Source of the DNA: Cytobacillus luteolus
Lineage (GTDB): Bacteria; Bacillota; Bacilli; Bacillales; Bacillaceae_L
Direction of reading: 5' to 3'
Length of the DNA: 64,000 bases
NCBI RefSeq assembly: GCF_017873715.1
Contig: NZ_JAGGKM010000004.1
Span: forward strand, 186,001 to 250,000
The notes under the pieces are model-generated. The model was not told the DNA's origin and made no database searches. It saw only the letters and a list, made by a program, of their open reading frames with translations. Below, piece by piece: positions 1-8,588 of the stretch (within the stretch, counting starts at the first letter, position 1; each line of letters opens with the position of its first letter). The position numbers and the translations under genes are program-made.

Positions 1-520
1 TAATCACAGTACGTACATCATCAACATTTTTAATACCTTCTACACGATCTGTAATACGTTCTGCAAGGTTACCATCATAGTTATTGTAATAACCAGTTGA
101 TCTTGCAGTATTGTCTTCATCATTTAAATGACCGTGGTAATTTATATCGTTGGATCCGTGATGATTATCCTTATCACCATCATCACCTATAATATATCTT
201 TCATGGTCGTTTATTTCCTCAATATTCCCTTCTCGATTTTGATTTCCTTCTTTTCGATTAAGGGCTCCATAGCGGGTATTGTGAGTACGGTCATTTCTCG
301 TATTTCGATCCATTATTTCTGTAAGTGGCCCATCATTATCATCAAGTGTATACGCATTACCGTTTTGATCGTCACCGGTACTGTTATCACCCTCGTTCGA
401 ATAATAACCAAAAGGCCTTACATTCTCATTATTATCCATGGCCCCTTCATTCGTATTACACCCAACAAGGCCACCTAACAATAATGCTGTCGCTGAAAAA
501 GTAAGAAATTGCTTCCTCAT
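1..520 (-). CDS. YhcN/YlaJ-family sporulation lipoprotein (partial, runs off left edge)
   Basis: The minus strand is open from an ATG at 520 to the window edge. The product starts with a short basic stretch, a hydrophobic segment and a lipobox (LVGC, Cys at about residue 21), so it should be a lipid-anchored exported protein. A long polar linker rich in Asn and Asp follows. The last visible residues (LAERITDRVEGIKNVDDV) match the start of the YhcN/YlaJ spore lipoprotein domain. A purine-rich RBS (AAAGGGGG) precedes the ATG. In B. subtilis the gene after safA is coxA (yrbB), a spore cortex lipoprotein of this type, so this is probably its positional counterpart, here separated from safA by nadE. 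The C-terminal domain is missing, so the exact family member is inferred. Confidence 0.8.
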   Translation of the reverse strand, partial: MRKQFLTFSATALLLGGLVGCNTNEGAMDNNENVRPFGYYSNEGDNSTGDDQNGNAYTLDDNDGPLTEIMDRNTRNDRTHNTRYGALNRKEGNQNREGNIEEINDHERYIIGDDGDKDNHHGSNDINYHGHLNDEDNTARSTGYYNNYDGNLAERITDRVEGIKNVDDVRTVI

Positions 521-624
521 TGGAAATACCCCCTTTAAGCTTTTGAACATCTATATTAGACGTTCATCTATAGGTTGGCTTAAAAGGGGGTAGTTTAATC
601 TGTTAAGTATCGGTATTTCAAACG

Positions 625-1371
625 TTACTTTTCAAACGGTGGTGGAGCTGCCGCTAAGCTGCGTTTATGATGTGACCTATTATGTAATTTTTGAATGATT
701 TCTTTATCATGATTCGGAATTTCTTCACCTTTTAAATACTTATCGATCATGTTATAGGTTGTACCCATCTCATTTTCATCTGTTTGTCCTTCCCAAAGTC
801 CTGCACTAGGAGCTTTGTTGATGACGTCATCATGCACACCGAGTGCTATTGCCATCTCTCGAACCTCACCTTTTGTCAAATGGACTAGTGGTACAAGGTC
901 TACTCCACCATCTCCATATTTTGTGAAATATCCAGTATGCCATTCAGCTGCATTGTCTGTTCCAACAACCAGGTATCCATAATTATTTGCAACTGCATAA
1001 AGAGTTGTCATACGAAGACGAGCTCTTGTGTTAGCATCACCTAATCTTGCCGTTTCTTCATTCCATTCATTTTTTTCTTTTAATTGTTTCTCTAGTTCTG
1101 TAAAAAGGGTTTCATGAGTCGCCGTTAAATCAATTACATGATGGTGTATGTCACAGCCTTCAATTACTTTTAACGCATCATGTTTATCACTTTCACTACT
1201 TTTACAAGGCATAATTAAACCTAATGAGGCATTCGGGAAAGCCTTTTTTATTAAATAAGTGACAACTGCTGAATCAATACCCCCACTTACACCTACTATA
1301 GCACCCTTTAATCCTGCACTTTCTACCTGAGCTTTTATCCAATTGACAAGGAATGTAATTTTCTCTTCCAT
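625..1371 (-). CDS. nadE: NH3-dependent NAD(+) synthetase, short form
   Basis: Catalyses the last step of NAD synthesis, ATP-dependent amidation of nicotinic acid adenine dinucleotide. The N-terminal PP-loop SGGIDS (residues 29-34) binds ATP, and a GTDNAAEW segment lies near the middle. There is no glutaminase domain, so ammonia is the expected nitrogen donor. At about 248 residues it is shorter than the 272-residue B. subtilis NadE and looks like the compact form with a basic, proline-rich tail (HKRS...PPP). I prefer ATG at 1371 to the GTG at 1377 because the purine-rich RBS (AAGGGAAG) almost touches the GTG. It sits between safA and the spore lipoprotein gene, close to the nadBCA operon but separated from it by safA and a terminator. 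Confidence 0.9.
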   Translation of the reverse strand: MEEKITFLVNWIKAQVESAGLKGAIVGVSGGIDSAVVTYLIKKAFPNASLGLIMPCKSSESDKHDALKVIEGCDIHHHVIDLTATHETLFTELEKQLKEKNEWNEETARLGDANTRARLRMTTLYAVANNYGYLVVGTDNAAEWHTGYFTKYGDGGVDLVPLVHLTKGEVREMAIALGVHDDVINKAPSAGLWEGQTDENEMGTTYNMIDKYLKGEEIPNHDKEIIQKLHNRSHHKRSLAAAPPPFEK

Positions 1372-1485
1372 TTTCACTCTTCCCTTCTTTACTATTATAA
1401 TTTTCTATAGTAGCACAAGGGATGATAAGTAAACAATTTTTACATTCTGACTATTTCATTGAATACTATTGATAATTTGAATCCA

Positions 1486-1520
1486 TAAAAAAAGAAGACG
1501 ATCATAAAACAACCGTCTCC
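1486..1520 (-). terminator. Rho-independent terminator after safA
   Basis: On the minus strand a short stem (GGAGACG pairing with CGTCTTC, one G-U pair) with a 13-nt loop is followed by a run of seven T. It lies just past the safA stop codon. Confidence 0.75.
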
Positions 1521-1535
1521 TTTAATCTTTATAGC

Positions 1536-2984
1536 TTAATCTAAATCATCATCATCAAAGTCCGGCATTGTAAACATTGGATTTTGATTAAATGGTATTG
1601 GCTGACCAGGATTCATACCAAATGGAGCCCCACCAGGAACAGTTGGCTGTCCAGGGGATTGCATTAGTCCTGGCTGAAAGCCTTGACCATAAGGTGTTAA
1701 TCCCTGTTGTGGTCCAGTATAAGGTTGTAGATGTGGGTAACCCCCAAATCCTTGTTGCGGTACACCAAAAGGTTGCTGAAATCCACCTAATCCCGGTTGT
1801 TGTGGCATTCCATAAGGTTGCTGGAATCCACCTAACCCTTGTTGTTGTGGTAAACCATATGGTTGAGGTACTCCTGCTCCAGCAAATCCTGGTTGCGACA
1901 TTCCATATCCAGGTGGGATTGTACCATATCCTTGAGGTAATCCCATTTGCTGATGATATCCAGCTGGTTTCACATGACCTCCACATCCACAATCATTTTT
2001 ATAGCCTGCTTGTGCACCAGCAACAAAGTTTGGCATTTGCTGATATGGCATTGGTGATGGCGCATAACCCATTGGCTGTGTATGTGCTACGTTTGGCATT
2101 GGTGGTGGTAAATCATCATCGTCATCATCAAACATAGCCGGATTTATTCCTTGAGGATATCCCGGATAGCCCATAGGCATTGGTGCACCTTGTTGGAATG
2201 GTGGAACTGGTGGGCTTGCAAAAGGTCCCAATCCTGAACCTGGTAATACTGGTGACATTGGCACACAAGGATACTCCGCCGGTTGTGGTGGTGTATATCC
2301 TACTGGTGCAGTTGGCATTGGTACCGGTTGAGGAAATCCCTCTTGAACCCCTGCAACTTGAGGTGCTTGTTTAGGCGCTTTCTCTTGAATACCTGCCACA
2401 TGTGGTGCTTTTTTAGGCGCTTTCTCCTGAACACCTGCTACCTGAGGTGCTTTTTTAGGCGCTTTCTCTTGAACACCTGCTACTTGTGGCTTCTCTTCTG
2501 GCTGCATCATTCCTGGTAAAATAGGTGGTGCGCTTGGAGCCTTAAGTGATTCTAGATTTAACATATTAAGCTTATTACCCTCAATGTTAATTGGACTTGG
2601 TGTTGGCATCTTTGGAGTATATGGTACCTTCTTTTCCTTTATTTCTTCTTTTGCCTCCATTACTGGTAATGGCTGTGGTGATTTATCAGCATATGGATGA
2701 ACTGCCTCTTTTTTTGGTGCTTCTTTTTTAGCTGCTATAGGCGCTTCTTTTTTGGCAGCAATAGGTGCTTCCTTTTTCACACTTTCCTTAACTGTCCCGA
2801 CATTTGTCTGCATTTCTTTTTTTACAGGTACGTTACCGGTTGGAACTTTAATTTTCATACCTGGCATGATCATGTCGGGGTTGCTTAATTGCGTATTCAT
2901 CTTTTTTAATTCTTCAAAGTCTACACCATATTTTTTGGAAATATTCCATAGTGTATCGCCTTTTTGAACAACATGAATTTTCAC
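1536..2984 (-). CDS. safA: Spore coat/cortex morphogenetic protein SafA
   Basis: SafA organises the inner spore coat at the cortex-coat interface. Residues 1-50 form a LysM domain (VQKGDTLWNISKKYG ... PGMKIKVP) that should target peptidoglycan. The rest is low-complexity: Lys/Ala/Glu repeats around residues 65-95, four 14-residue units with the core VAGVQEKAPKKAP near residues 165-215, then a long Pro/Gly/Gln/Met-rich tail with a Cys pair (CGCGG) and an acidic C-terminus. The architecture and the position beside nadA match B. subtilis safA, although that protein (387 residues) is shorter than this one (482). It starts at GTG 2984, after an AGGAGGGG RBS. A SigE-like promoter lies about 80 bp upstream. 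In B. subtilis an internal start also yields a C-terminal form; I did not resolve whether that happens here. Confidence 0.9.
   Translation of the reverse strand: MKIHVVQKGDTLWNISKKYGVDFEELKKMNTQLSNPDMIMPGMKIKVPTGNVPVKKEMQTNVGTVKESVKKEAPIAAKKEAPIAAKKEAPKKEAVHPYADKSPQPLPVMEAKEEIKEKKVPYTPKMPTPSPINIEGNKLNMLNLESLKAPSAPPILPGMMQPEEKPQVAGVQEKAPKKAPQVAGVQEKAPKKAPHVAGIQEKAPKQAPQVAGVQEGFPQPVPMPTAPVGYTPPQPAEYPCVPMSPVLPGSGLGPFASPPVPPFQQGAPMPMGYPGYPQGINPAMFDDDDDDLPPPMPNVAHTQPMGYAPSPMPYQQMPNFVAGAQAGYKNDCGCGGHVKPAGYHQQMGLPQGYGTIPPGYGMSQPGFAGAGVPQPYGLPQQQGLGGFQQPYGMPQQPGLGGFQQPFGVPQQGFGGYPHLQPYTGPQQGLTPYGQGFQPGLMQSPGQPTVPGGAPFGMNPGQPIPFNQNPMFTMPDFDDDDLD
2342..2490 (-). repeat. Four tandem 42-bp coding repeats inside safA
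   Basis: Four consecutive in-frame 42-bp units encode variants of PQVAGVQEKAPKKA. The third carries HVAGIQ and KQ in place of KK, and the last degenerates to QEGFPQ. DNA identity between units is high, so unit number may vary between strains. Confidence 0.8.
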
Positions 2985-3060
2985 TTTGTAGTTCCCCTCC
3001 TGTACATAAGTCTTTTACAGTCTATGTGACGATAGGCAAATTGCCACTATTCTTCATCAC

Positions 3061-3089
3061 AACTTATGCTCTTTTTTAAAGGAATATGT
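3061..3089 (-). promoter_or_regulatory. Candidate SigE-type promoter of safA
   Basis: On the minus strand a -35-like ACATATT is followed after 14 bp by a -10-like CATAAGTT. This is close to the SigE pattern (kmATATT, 14-15 bp, CATAcaht). It lies about 77 bp upstream of the safA start. B. subtilis safA is transcribed by SigE; the assignment here is from sequence match only. Confidence 0.4.
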
Positions 3090-3122
3090 ATAAAAATCAT
3101 TGCCATACTAAGGGAACACACT

Positions 3123-3177
3123 AAAATAAAAAAGTTTATAAAAATAGCAGTTATTACACTGTCATTTTTATAAACTT
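3123..3177 (-). terminator. Terminator of the nadBCA operon
   Basis: A perfect 14-bp stem (AAGTTTATAAAAAT and its complement), extended by an inner CAG/CTG, is followed on the minus strand by a T-rich tract. It lies immediately after nadA and separates it from safA. Confidence 0.85.
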
Positions 3178-3184
3178 AGTGATG

Positions 3185-4294
3185 TTATGCTCTTGCAAGC
3201 ATACGTTCAAGTGCCAAAGTAGCATCTTTTGCAATCGTAGCATCTACTTTTATTTCGTTAATTACCTCTCCTTTTTCTAGAGATTCTAGAGCCCATAGTA
3301 GGTGAGGTAAGTCAATTCTATTCATCGTTAAACAAGGACACATATGTGGGTTTAGTGAAACAATTTTCTTATCAGGGTGATTGTTTATAATACGTTTAAC
3401 AAGATTCATTTCAGTACCAATCGCCCACTTACTTCCTGATGGTGCCTTGTCGATTGTATCAATAATATATTTAGTAGATCCTGCATAATCGGATAAAGCA
3501 ACTACTTCACGAGTACATTCAGGGTGAACAATAATATTCATATCTGGTTCATCTTTTCTAATATCATTTATATTATTTACTGTAAAGTTTTCATGGACTG
3601 AACAATGGCCTTTCCATAGGATAACCTTAACATCATTTAAGTTCCCATTATATTCAAAGGCATCAGTTATTGGGTTCCAAACTGCCATTTCATCAAGCGG
3701 TATCCCTAGATCAAATGCCGTATTTCTACCTAAATGTTGGTCAGGCAAAAATAATATTCGTTGCTTTTGGGTAAATGCCCATTCAAGCATCGGTTTTGCA
3801 TTTGATGAAGTAACGGTTGCTCCCCCATTTCTCCCAACGAATGCTTTAATTGCCGCTGTAGAATTAACATAAGTTAGAGGAATAATTGTATCACCAAAGA
3901 CTTGTTGCATCGTATTCCAACCACGTTCAGTCTGTTCAATATTTGCCATATCAGCCATCGAACAGCCTGCCCTCATATCAGGTAAAATAACTCGTTGGTT
4001 CGGATTGGTTAGTATATCAGCTGTCTCTGCCATAAAATGCACGCCACAGAAAACAATGTATTCAGCATTCTTATTTTGAGCTGAAATTTGTGCTAACTGC
4101 AAGGAGTCACCGGTCGTATCAGCAAATTGGATTACCTCATCTTTTTGATAATGATGTCCGGGTATAAACAATTTCTCCCCAAAGGAATTCTTAATTTCTC
4201 TCACACGTTGCTCCATTTCAGCAACAGAAAGAGTCTTATATTCTGAAGGAATTCCTTGTACACTATCTTTATTTATCAATTCTAAAATATTCAT
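3185..4294 (-). CDS. nadA: Quinolinate synthase A
   Basis: Condenses iminoaspartate with dihydroxyacetone phosphate to quinolinate, the second step of de novo NAD synthesis. It is a 369-residue protein needing a [4Fe-4S] cluster. Candidate ligand cysteines are visible in [16 protein letters not shown] and CPCLTMNRI, the three positions conserved in Bacillus NadA. The GHHYQKDEV segment near residue 47 is typical of the first substrate-binding domain. The ATG overlaps the nadC stop by 4 bp, so the two are translationally coupled. The divergent nifS gene probably supplies sulfur for the cluster. Confidence 0.97.
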   Translation of the reverse strand: MNILELINKDSVQGIPSEYKTLSVAEMEQRVREIKNSFGEKLFIPGHHYQKDEVIQFADTTGDSLQLAQISAQNKNAEYIVFCGVHFMAETADILTNPNQRVILPDMRAGCSMADMANIEQTERGWNTMQQVFGDTIIPLTYVNSTAAIKAFVGRNGGATVTSSNAKPMLEWAFTQKQRILFLPDQHLGRNTAFDLGIPLDEMAVWNPITDAFEYNGNLNDVKVILWKGHCSVHENFTVNNINDIRKDEPDMNIIVHPECTREVVALSDYAGSTKYIIDTIDKAPSGSKWAIGTEMNLVKRIINNHPDKKIVSLNPHMCPCLTMNRIDLPHLLWALESLEKGEVINEIKVDATIAKDATLALERMLARA

Positions 4295-5139
4295 CTTATT
4301 GCCCCCTTTTCTGATACATTAAAACTGATGTCTAGCGCTTTTGCTGAATGAGTTAACATTCCTAAAGAAATGTAATCAACACCTGTTTTTCCGTATTCTT
4401 TGAGGTTTTCAATTGTAATACCTCCTGAAGCTTCAGTAACAATTGATTTAGGTACTATTCCAACAAATTCCTTTACCTCTTCTGGTGTTCGATTATCGAA
4501 CATAATTACATCAGCACCTGCTGAAATAGCCTCTTCAACAGCTTCTCTAGATTCTGTTTCAACCTCAACTTTTACCATGTGTCCAACTGATTCCCGAACT
4601 GCCTTAACAGCTAGAGTAATAGAACCGGCAAAGGCAATATGATTATCTTTTATCATGACACCGTCATACAAACCGAAGCGATGATTAAAACCACCACCAC
4701 ATGTGACAGCATACTTTTCAAGAATTCTTAAGCCAGGTGTCGTTTTTCGAGTATCACATATTTTCGTATGATCACTTTGTAAGGCTGTTACCGCCTTTTT
4801 AGTAAGGGTCGCAATACCACTCATCCTTTGTAAAAGATTCAAGATGACTCTTTCACCTGTTAATAAAACTCCCATCGGTCCATATACTTTTGCTATAATC
4901 TCTCCGTTTTCTACACGATCTCCATCATGTTTGTACAGGATGACCTCACAGGATGAATCTAATAACTTGTAGCCTTGTGTGATAATGTCTACTCCTGATA
5001 ATATCCCTTCATCTTTCACTAAAAAGTGGCCTTCTCCTCTAAGTTCTGGAGGGAATATTGAATCACTGGTTATATCTCGCTCACCAATATCCTCTAGAAA
5101 GAATTGCTCGAGTAATTTTCTAACCTTCAGTTTATTCAT
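4291..5139 (-). CDS. nadC: Nicotinate-nucleotide pyrophosphorylase (carboxylating)
   Basis: Converts quinolinate and PRPP to nicotinate mononucleotide with loss of CO2. The 282-residue protein contains the family motifs [10 protein letters not shown] near the N-terminus, [10 protein letters not shown] and KYAV near the middle, [20 protein letters not shown], and the C-terminal barrel motif ASGGI. It is the second gene of nadB-nadC-nadA, 2 bp after nadB and overlapping nadA by 4 bp. No anomalies seen. Confidence 0.97.
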   Translation of the reverse strand: MNKLKVRKLLEQFFLEDIGERDITSDSIFPPELRGEGHFLVKDEGILSGVDIITQGYKLLDSSCEVILYKHDGDRVENGEIIAKVYGPMGVLLTGERVILNLLQRMSGIATLTKKAVTALQSDHTKICDTRKTTPGLRILEKYAVTCGGGFNHRFGLYDGVMIKDNHIAFAGSITLAVKAVRESVGHMVKVEVETESREAVEEAISAGADVIMFDNRTPEEVKEFVGIVPKSIVTEASGGITIENLKEYGKTGVDYISLGMLTHSAKALDISFNVSEKGAIR

Positions 5140-5141
5140 CT

Positions 5142-6722
5142 TTAATTCGCCCCTTTGACCAATTCTTGAAAACCTATTCCGTCTTTTTTAATCGTTCTTG
5201 AAAGATACCTTTTTAACCACCTTGAGTCACTAACTGGATAATCAATCCGATAATGGCCTCCTCTACTTTCTTCTCGTTCCAATGCTGAAGAAAGGATGAG
5301 CCAGCTTGTTGTTAACATATTAATCACTGTATACGCAGACCTTGATGCGTTTACAAGGAGTACGCCATTCACCATATCCTTATTTAAGTAGGACTCAATC
5401 CATTGTTTAGCATAAATTAAGCCCTTTTCATCTCTTTCAATACCAGCATAACGAGACATTAAATTTCTAATTTCATTTGCTGTTGGCAAACTACTCGTTC
5501 CACTTGAAGAACGTTGTCTTTTGGCAAAAAGGAATGGTCTTCTTCTTTGCTTAGGAGCACTTATTAATCTTTTTGCTAGTAAACTTGCAAACACAATTCC
5601 TTCAAGTAGTGAGTTACTAGCAAGTCGATTCGCTCCATGAACACCTGTACACGCCGCTTCTCCTATAGCATATAGTCCATTAATAGTTGATTCGCCATAT
5701 AAGTTCGTCTTTATTCCTCCCATTAAAAAATGAGCTCCTGGTGCAACGGGGAGTAATCCTTCTTGTAGGCTGATACCTGCTTTTTCACATATTCCTGTAA
5801 TCGTTGGAAACTTTATCCTAAAGTTTTTAATCATGGATATATCAAGAAAAACTAAATTTCCGTTTATATACTCCTTATGAATTCTTCTAGACACGATATC
5901 TCTTGGAGCAAGGTCTTTTAAATCATGAACACCCTCCATAATGTATTTACCTTTGTCATTCACTAGAAGAGCTCCTTCTCCACGAACAGCTTCTGAAATA
6001 AGCCCATGACTTTTACCATCTTTAAATAGCATTGTTGGATGAAACTGAATGAATTCCATATCCGTTATTTCTGCTCCCGCTCGATATGCAGCAGCTATTC
6101 CATCCCCTGTAATAGTAATGTCATTAGATGTTACAGAATATAGTCCTCCGCAACCTCCTGTCGCAAGTACCACATGATTTGCATAAAAAGAGGTTATTTC
6201 ATTATGATTATTAAGGCTAGTCACTCCAACACACTTTTCATCATGTATAATTAAATCTAAAATCATTTCATTTTCATTCACGATTACTTTTTGGTCTAAC
6301 TTTGAAAAGAGATAATTCATTAATGCTTTACCAGTACTGTCTCCTCCAGCATGTAGAATACGATTTTGAAGATGTGCACCTTCTAGACCAAGTACTAGAT
6401 TTCCATCTGAATCACAATCAAATGTCATTCCATCATTCATTAATTCTCTTATACAACTAGGTCCAAGCTCGACTAATGTTTTAACTGCTGCCTTGTTATT
6501 ATGGTAACATCCTGCACTCATTGTATCTTGAAAGTGATTTTCCCAATGGTCACTTGGACTGATTGCTGCTGCAACGCCCCCTTGGGCTAACATAGAATTA
6601 CTATTTTCAATTTTAGACTTTGTGATGATTCTCACATTCATATGCTCACTTAATTTAGTGGCAAGATTTAAGGCTGCAATACCACTACCGACAATTAAAA
6701 CATCTGTATATTCGAAAGGCAT
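5142..6722 (-). CDS. nadB: L-aspartate oxidase
   Basis: Oxidises L-aspartate to iminoaspartate, the first step of de novo NAD synthesis; it is a flavoprotein of the succinate dehydrogenase/fumarate reductase family. The FAD-binding GSGIAAL motif lies at residues 12-18, followed by SMLAQGGVAAA, a catalytic-region segment EFIQFHPT, SEAVRGEGA and the late FAD motif GANRLASNSLLEG. At 526 residues it is full length. It is the first gene of nadBCA, behind an intergenic region that holds the NiaR-type palindrome. Confidence 0.96.
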   Translation of the reverse strand: MPFEYTDVLIVGSGIAALNLATKLSEHMNVRIITKSKIENSNSMLAQGGVAAAISPSDHWENHFQDTMSAGCYHNNKAAVKTLVELGPSCIRELMNDGMTFDCDSDGNLVLGLEGAHLQNRILHAGGDSTGKALMNYLFSKLDQKVIVNENEMILDLIIHDEKCVGVTSLNNHNEITSFYANHVVLATGGCGGLYSVTSNDITITGDGIAAAYRAGAEITDMEFIQFHPTMLFKDGKSHGLISEAVRGEGALLVNDKGKYIMEGVHDLKDLAPRDIVSRRIHKEYINGNLVFLDISMIKNFRIKFPTITGICEKAGISLQEGLLPVAPGAHFLMGGIKTNLYGESTINGLYAIGEAACTGVHGANRLASNSLLEGIVFASLLAKRLISAPKQRRRPFLFAKRQRSSSGTSSLPTANEIRNLMSRYAGIERDEKGLIYAKQWIESYLNKDMVNGVLLVNASRSAYTVINMLTTSWLILSSALEREESRGGHYRIDYPVSDSRWLKRYLSRTIKKDGIGFQELVKGAN

Positions 6723-6743
6723 TTTGCCACCTCTTCTTTACTA

Positions 6744-6755
6744 GTGTCTTGACAC
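6744..6755. promoter_or_regulatory. NiaR (YrxA) operator, perfect palindrome
   Basis: GTGTC-TT-GACAC is a perfect inverted repeat in the divergent nadB/nifS region. It overlaps the -35 of the nifS promoter and lies just downstream of the nadB -10. NiaR of Bacillus represses these same genes when nicotinate is available, and niaR itself is the second gene of the nifS operon. This implies autoregulation. The TF assignment is by family knowledge and position. Confidence 0.65.
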
Positions 6756-6778
6756 CTATATTTACATATATTTAAAAT
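6749..6778 (+). promoter_or_regulatory. SigA-type promoter of nifS-niaR
   Basis: TTGACA, 18 bp, TAAAAT on the plus strand, about 65 bp before the nifS ATG. The -35 hexamer is embedded in the palindromic operator. Confidence 0.55.
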
Positions 6779-6786
6779 AATAACAA
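6759..6786 (-). promoter_or_regulatory. Candidate promoter of nadBCA
   Basis: On the minus strand TTGTTA, 16 bp, TAAATA. The palindrome follows immediately downstream, where a bound repressor would block initiation. The -10 is imperfect. Confidence 0.35.
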
Positions 6787-6843
6787 GTGTTTTTTATAGT
6801 TTTATAGTTTATAGTATAAAGAAAAATCGGAAGGACGGGGCTT

Positions 6844-7977
6844 ATGATCTATTTAGATTATGCTGCAACAACACCAATGAGGGATGAATCTATACAAGCT
6901 TATAGTGAAGTGGCTAAAAAGATATTCGGGAACCCAAGTAGCCTTCATGATCATGGAACATCAGCAAAGAATGTTTTAGAGGGATGTCGAGAGGAACTAG
7001 CAAAATTAATAGCTGTACCAAAAAGTGGAGTATTTTTCACAGGTGGTGGTTCTGACGCAAATATCTTAGCGATACAGTCACTGTTACTTGGCAACAAACA
7101 TAAAGGTAAACACCTTATTACAACTAAAGTTGAGCACTCATCAGTCAAGAATCTGTTTAAGAAACTTGAAGATGAGGGTTATACTATCACATATTTAAAT
7201 GTCACTTCATCAGGTGAAGTTAATCTTAAAGAGTTAGAGCAATCAATTACTGAAGAAACTGTTCTAGCTTCCATTCATCATGTTAATTCAGAAATAGGTG
7301 TTATCCAACCTATTCATGAAATCGGGAAAATCTTAAAAAAGCATGATATTCTATTTCACAGTGATTGTGTACAATCATTTGGGAAAATTCCAATAGAAAT
7401 TAAAGAAGCAAACCTGGATAGTATTTCAATTTCTAGTCATAAAATTTACGGGCCAAAAGGAGTAGGCGCTGCTTATATAAACCCTATGGTAAAATGGAGT
7501 AGTGTTTTTCCAAATACTAGTCATGAATTTGGATTTCGTCCAGGAACAGTAGATGTCCCAGGGATTGCTGCTTTTGTGATTGCCGCACAACTTATATATA
7601 ATGAAATGACTGATGAACAACAGAGATTACAAACCTTACGAACACATTTAATTGAAGAAATAGGTCATTTACATCTTCCTATTGAAATCATAAATCGGGC
7701 ATCCCTTCATTTACCTACAATTTTAGGGCTACTCATTGAAGGAATAGAAGGACAATATTCAATGTTAGAATGCAATCGACACGGAGTCGCCATTTCGACT
7801 GGAAGTGCCTGTCAGGTTGGTCAACAAGAACCATCAAAAACAATGATAGCCATTGGAAAAACCCCTGATAAAGCAAAGCAATTTATACGGTTATCCTTTG
7901 GCAAATACACAACAATTGAAGATATTGATTTCTTACTAAAAATCATGAAACAGATCATAAACAATTTTAGACTTTAA
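6844..7977 (+). CDS. nifS: Cysteine desulfurase of the NAD locus (NifS/IscS family)
   Basis: PLP-dependent enzyme that removes sulfur from cysteine. The N-terminal YLDYAATTP motif, the PLP-lysine region ISSHKIYGPKG and the catalytic cysteine in STGSACQVGQ are all visible in 377 residues. In B. subtilis this divergent nifS is dedicated to Fe-S cluster assembly on NadA, and the same arrangement occurs here. It starts at ATG 6844 after a GGAAGGACGGGG RBS and is followed 24 bp later by niaR. Confidence 0.95.
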   Translation: MIYLDYAATTPMRDESIQAYSEVAKKIFGNPSSLHDHGTSAKNVLEGCREELAKLIAVPKSGVFFTGGGSDANILAIQSLLLGNKHKGKHLITTKVEHSSVKNLFKKLEDEGYTITYLNVTSSGEVNLKELEQSITEETVLASIHHVNSEIGVIQPIHEIGKILKKHDILFHSDCVQSFGKIPIEIKEANLDSISISSHKIYGPKGVGAAYINPMVKWSSVFPNTSHEFGFRPGTVDVPGIAAFVIAAQLIYNEMTDEQQRLQTLRTHLIEEIGHLHLPIEIINRASLHLPTILGLLIEGIEGQYSMLECNRHGVAISTGSACQVGQQEPSKTMIAIGKTPDKAKQFIRLSFGKYTTIEDIDFLLKIMKQIINNFRL

Positions 7978-8001
7978 AAGTGGATCTTTAAAGGAGTGAC
8001 A

Positions 8002-8541
8002 ATGGTGAAGGACGACAAGAAAATTCTTGGGGAAAATAGACGTGAGCTCATCTTAAAGTGGTTAAAGGATTCCAGAGAACCAATTACAGGAAGTGAATTA
8101 TCCACAAAAACGAATGTAAGTAGGCAAGTTATAGTACAAGATATATCTTTACTTAAAGCAAGAAATGAACCCATTTTGGCAACAAGTAATGGCTATTTTT
8201 ATTTAAAAAATGAGCTAACCAAGGAAAGTTTTAGCCGTGTTGTGGTTTGCCAACACCCACCAAGCCAAACTCAGGAAGAATTAACTCTAATTGTGGACCA
8301 TGGCGTTACCGTTAAAGATGTAAAAATAGAACATCCTGTCTATGGTGACTTAACGGCCTCGATAATGGTTAGTAATCGTCAGGAAGTAAATACATTTATG
8401 AGTAAAATAAATGAAACGAATGCAACATTTTTATCTGAACTTACAGATGGTACTCACCTTCATACATTAGAAGCTTCTTCAATTGATAAATTGGATGCAG
8501 CTTGCCAGGCCCTTAAGAAAGCAAATATCCTGATTGAATAA
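8002..8541 (+). CDS. niaR: Niacin-responsive repressor NiaR (YrxA)
   Basis: Transcription repressor of NAD synthesis and niacin uptake genes. Residues about 10-65 form a winged helix-turn-helix (TGSELSTKTNVSRQVIVQDI). The C-terminal half is a 3H domain, with histidines in CQHPPSQ, IEHPVYGDL and GTHLHTLEA that fit the metal/niacin-binding site of this family. ATG at 8002 is chosen because AAGGAG sits 5 bp upstream; a GTG at 7996 would overlap the RBS. It is co-transcribed with nifS and followed by a strong terminator. Confidence 0.92.
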   Translation: MVKDDKKILGENRRELILKWLKDSREPITGSELSTKTNVSRQVIVQDISLLKARNEPILATSNGYFYLKNELTKESFSRVVVCQHPPSQTQEELTLIVDHGVTVKDVKIEHPVYGDLTASIMVSNRQEVNTFMSKINETNATFLSELTDGTHLHTLEASSIDKLDAACQALKKANILIE

Positions 8542-8551
8542 GATAGAATGT

Positions 8552-8588
8552 AAAAATCCCTTACTAAATTTTTGTAAGGGATTTTTTT
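8552..8588. terminator. Bidirectional terminator between niaR and pheA
   Basis: Stem AAATCCCTTAC / GTAAGGGATTT with A- and T-rich flanks on both sides. It serves niaR on the plus strand and pheA on the minus strand. Confidence 0.85.

Noticed and set aside
128-478. Plus-strand open frame of 116 codons
   Set aside because: It is the reverse of the spore lipoprotein gene, has no RBS and gives a Ile/Val-rich product caused by the Asn/Asp codons on the real strand.
1588-2519. Several open frames on both strands inside safA
   Set aside because: They are shadows of the low-complexity, repeat-rich safA sequence; none has an RBS or domain.
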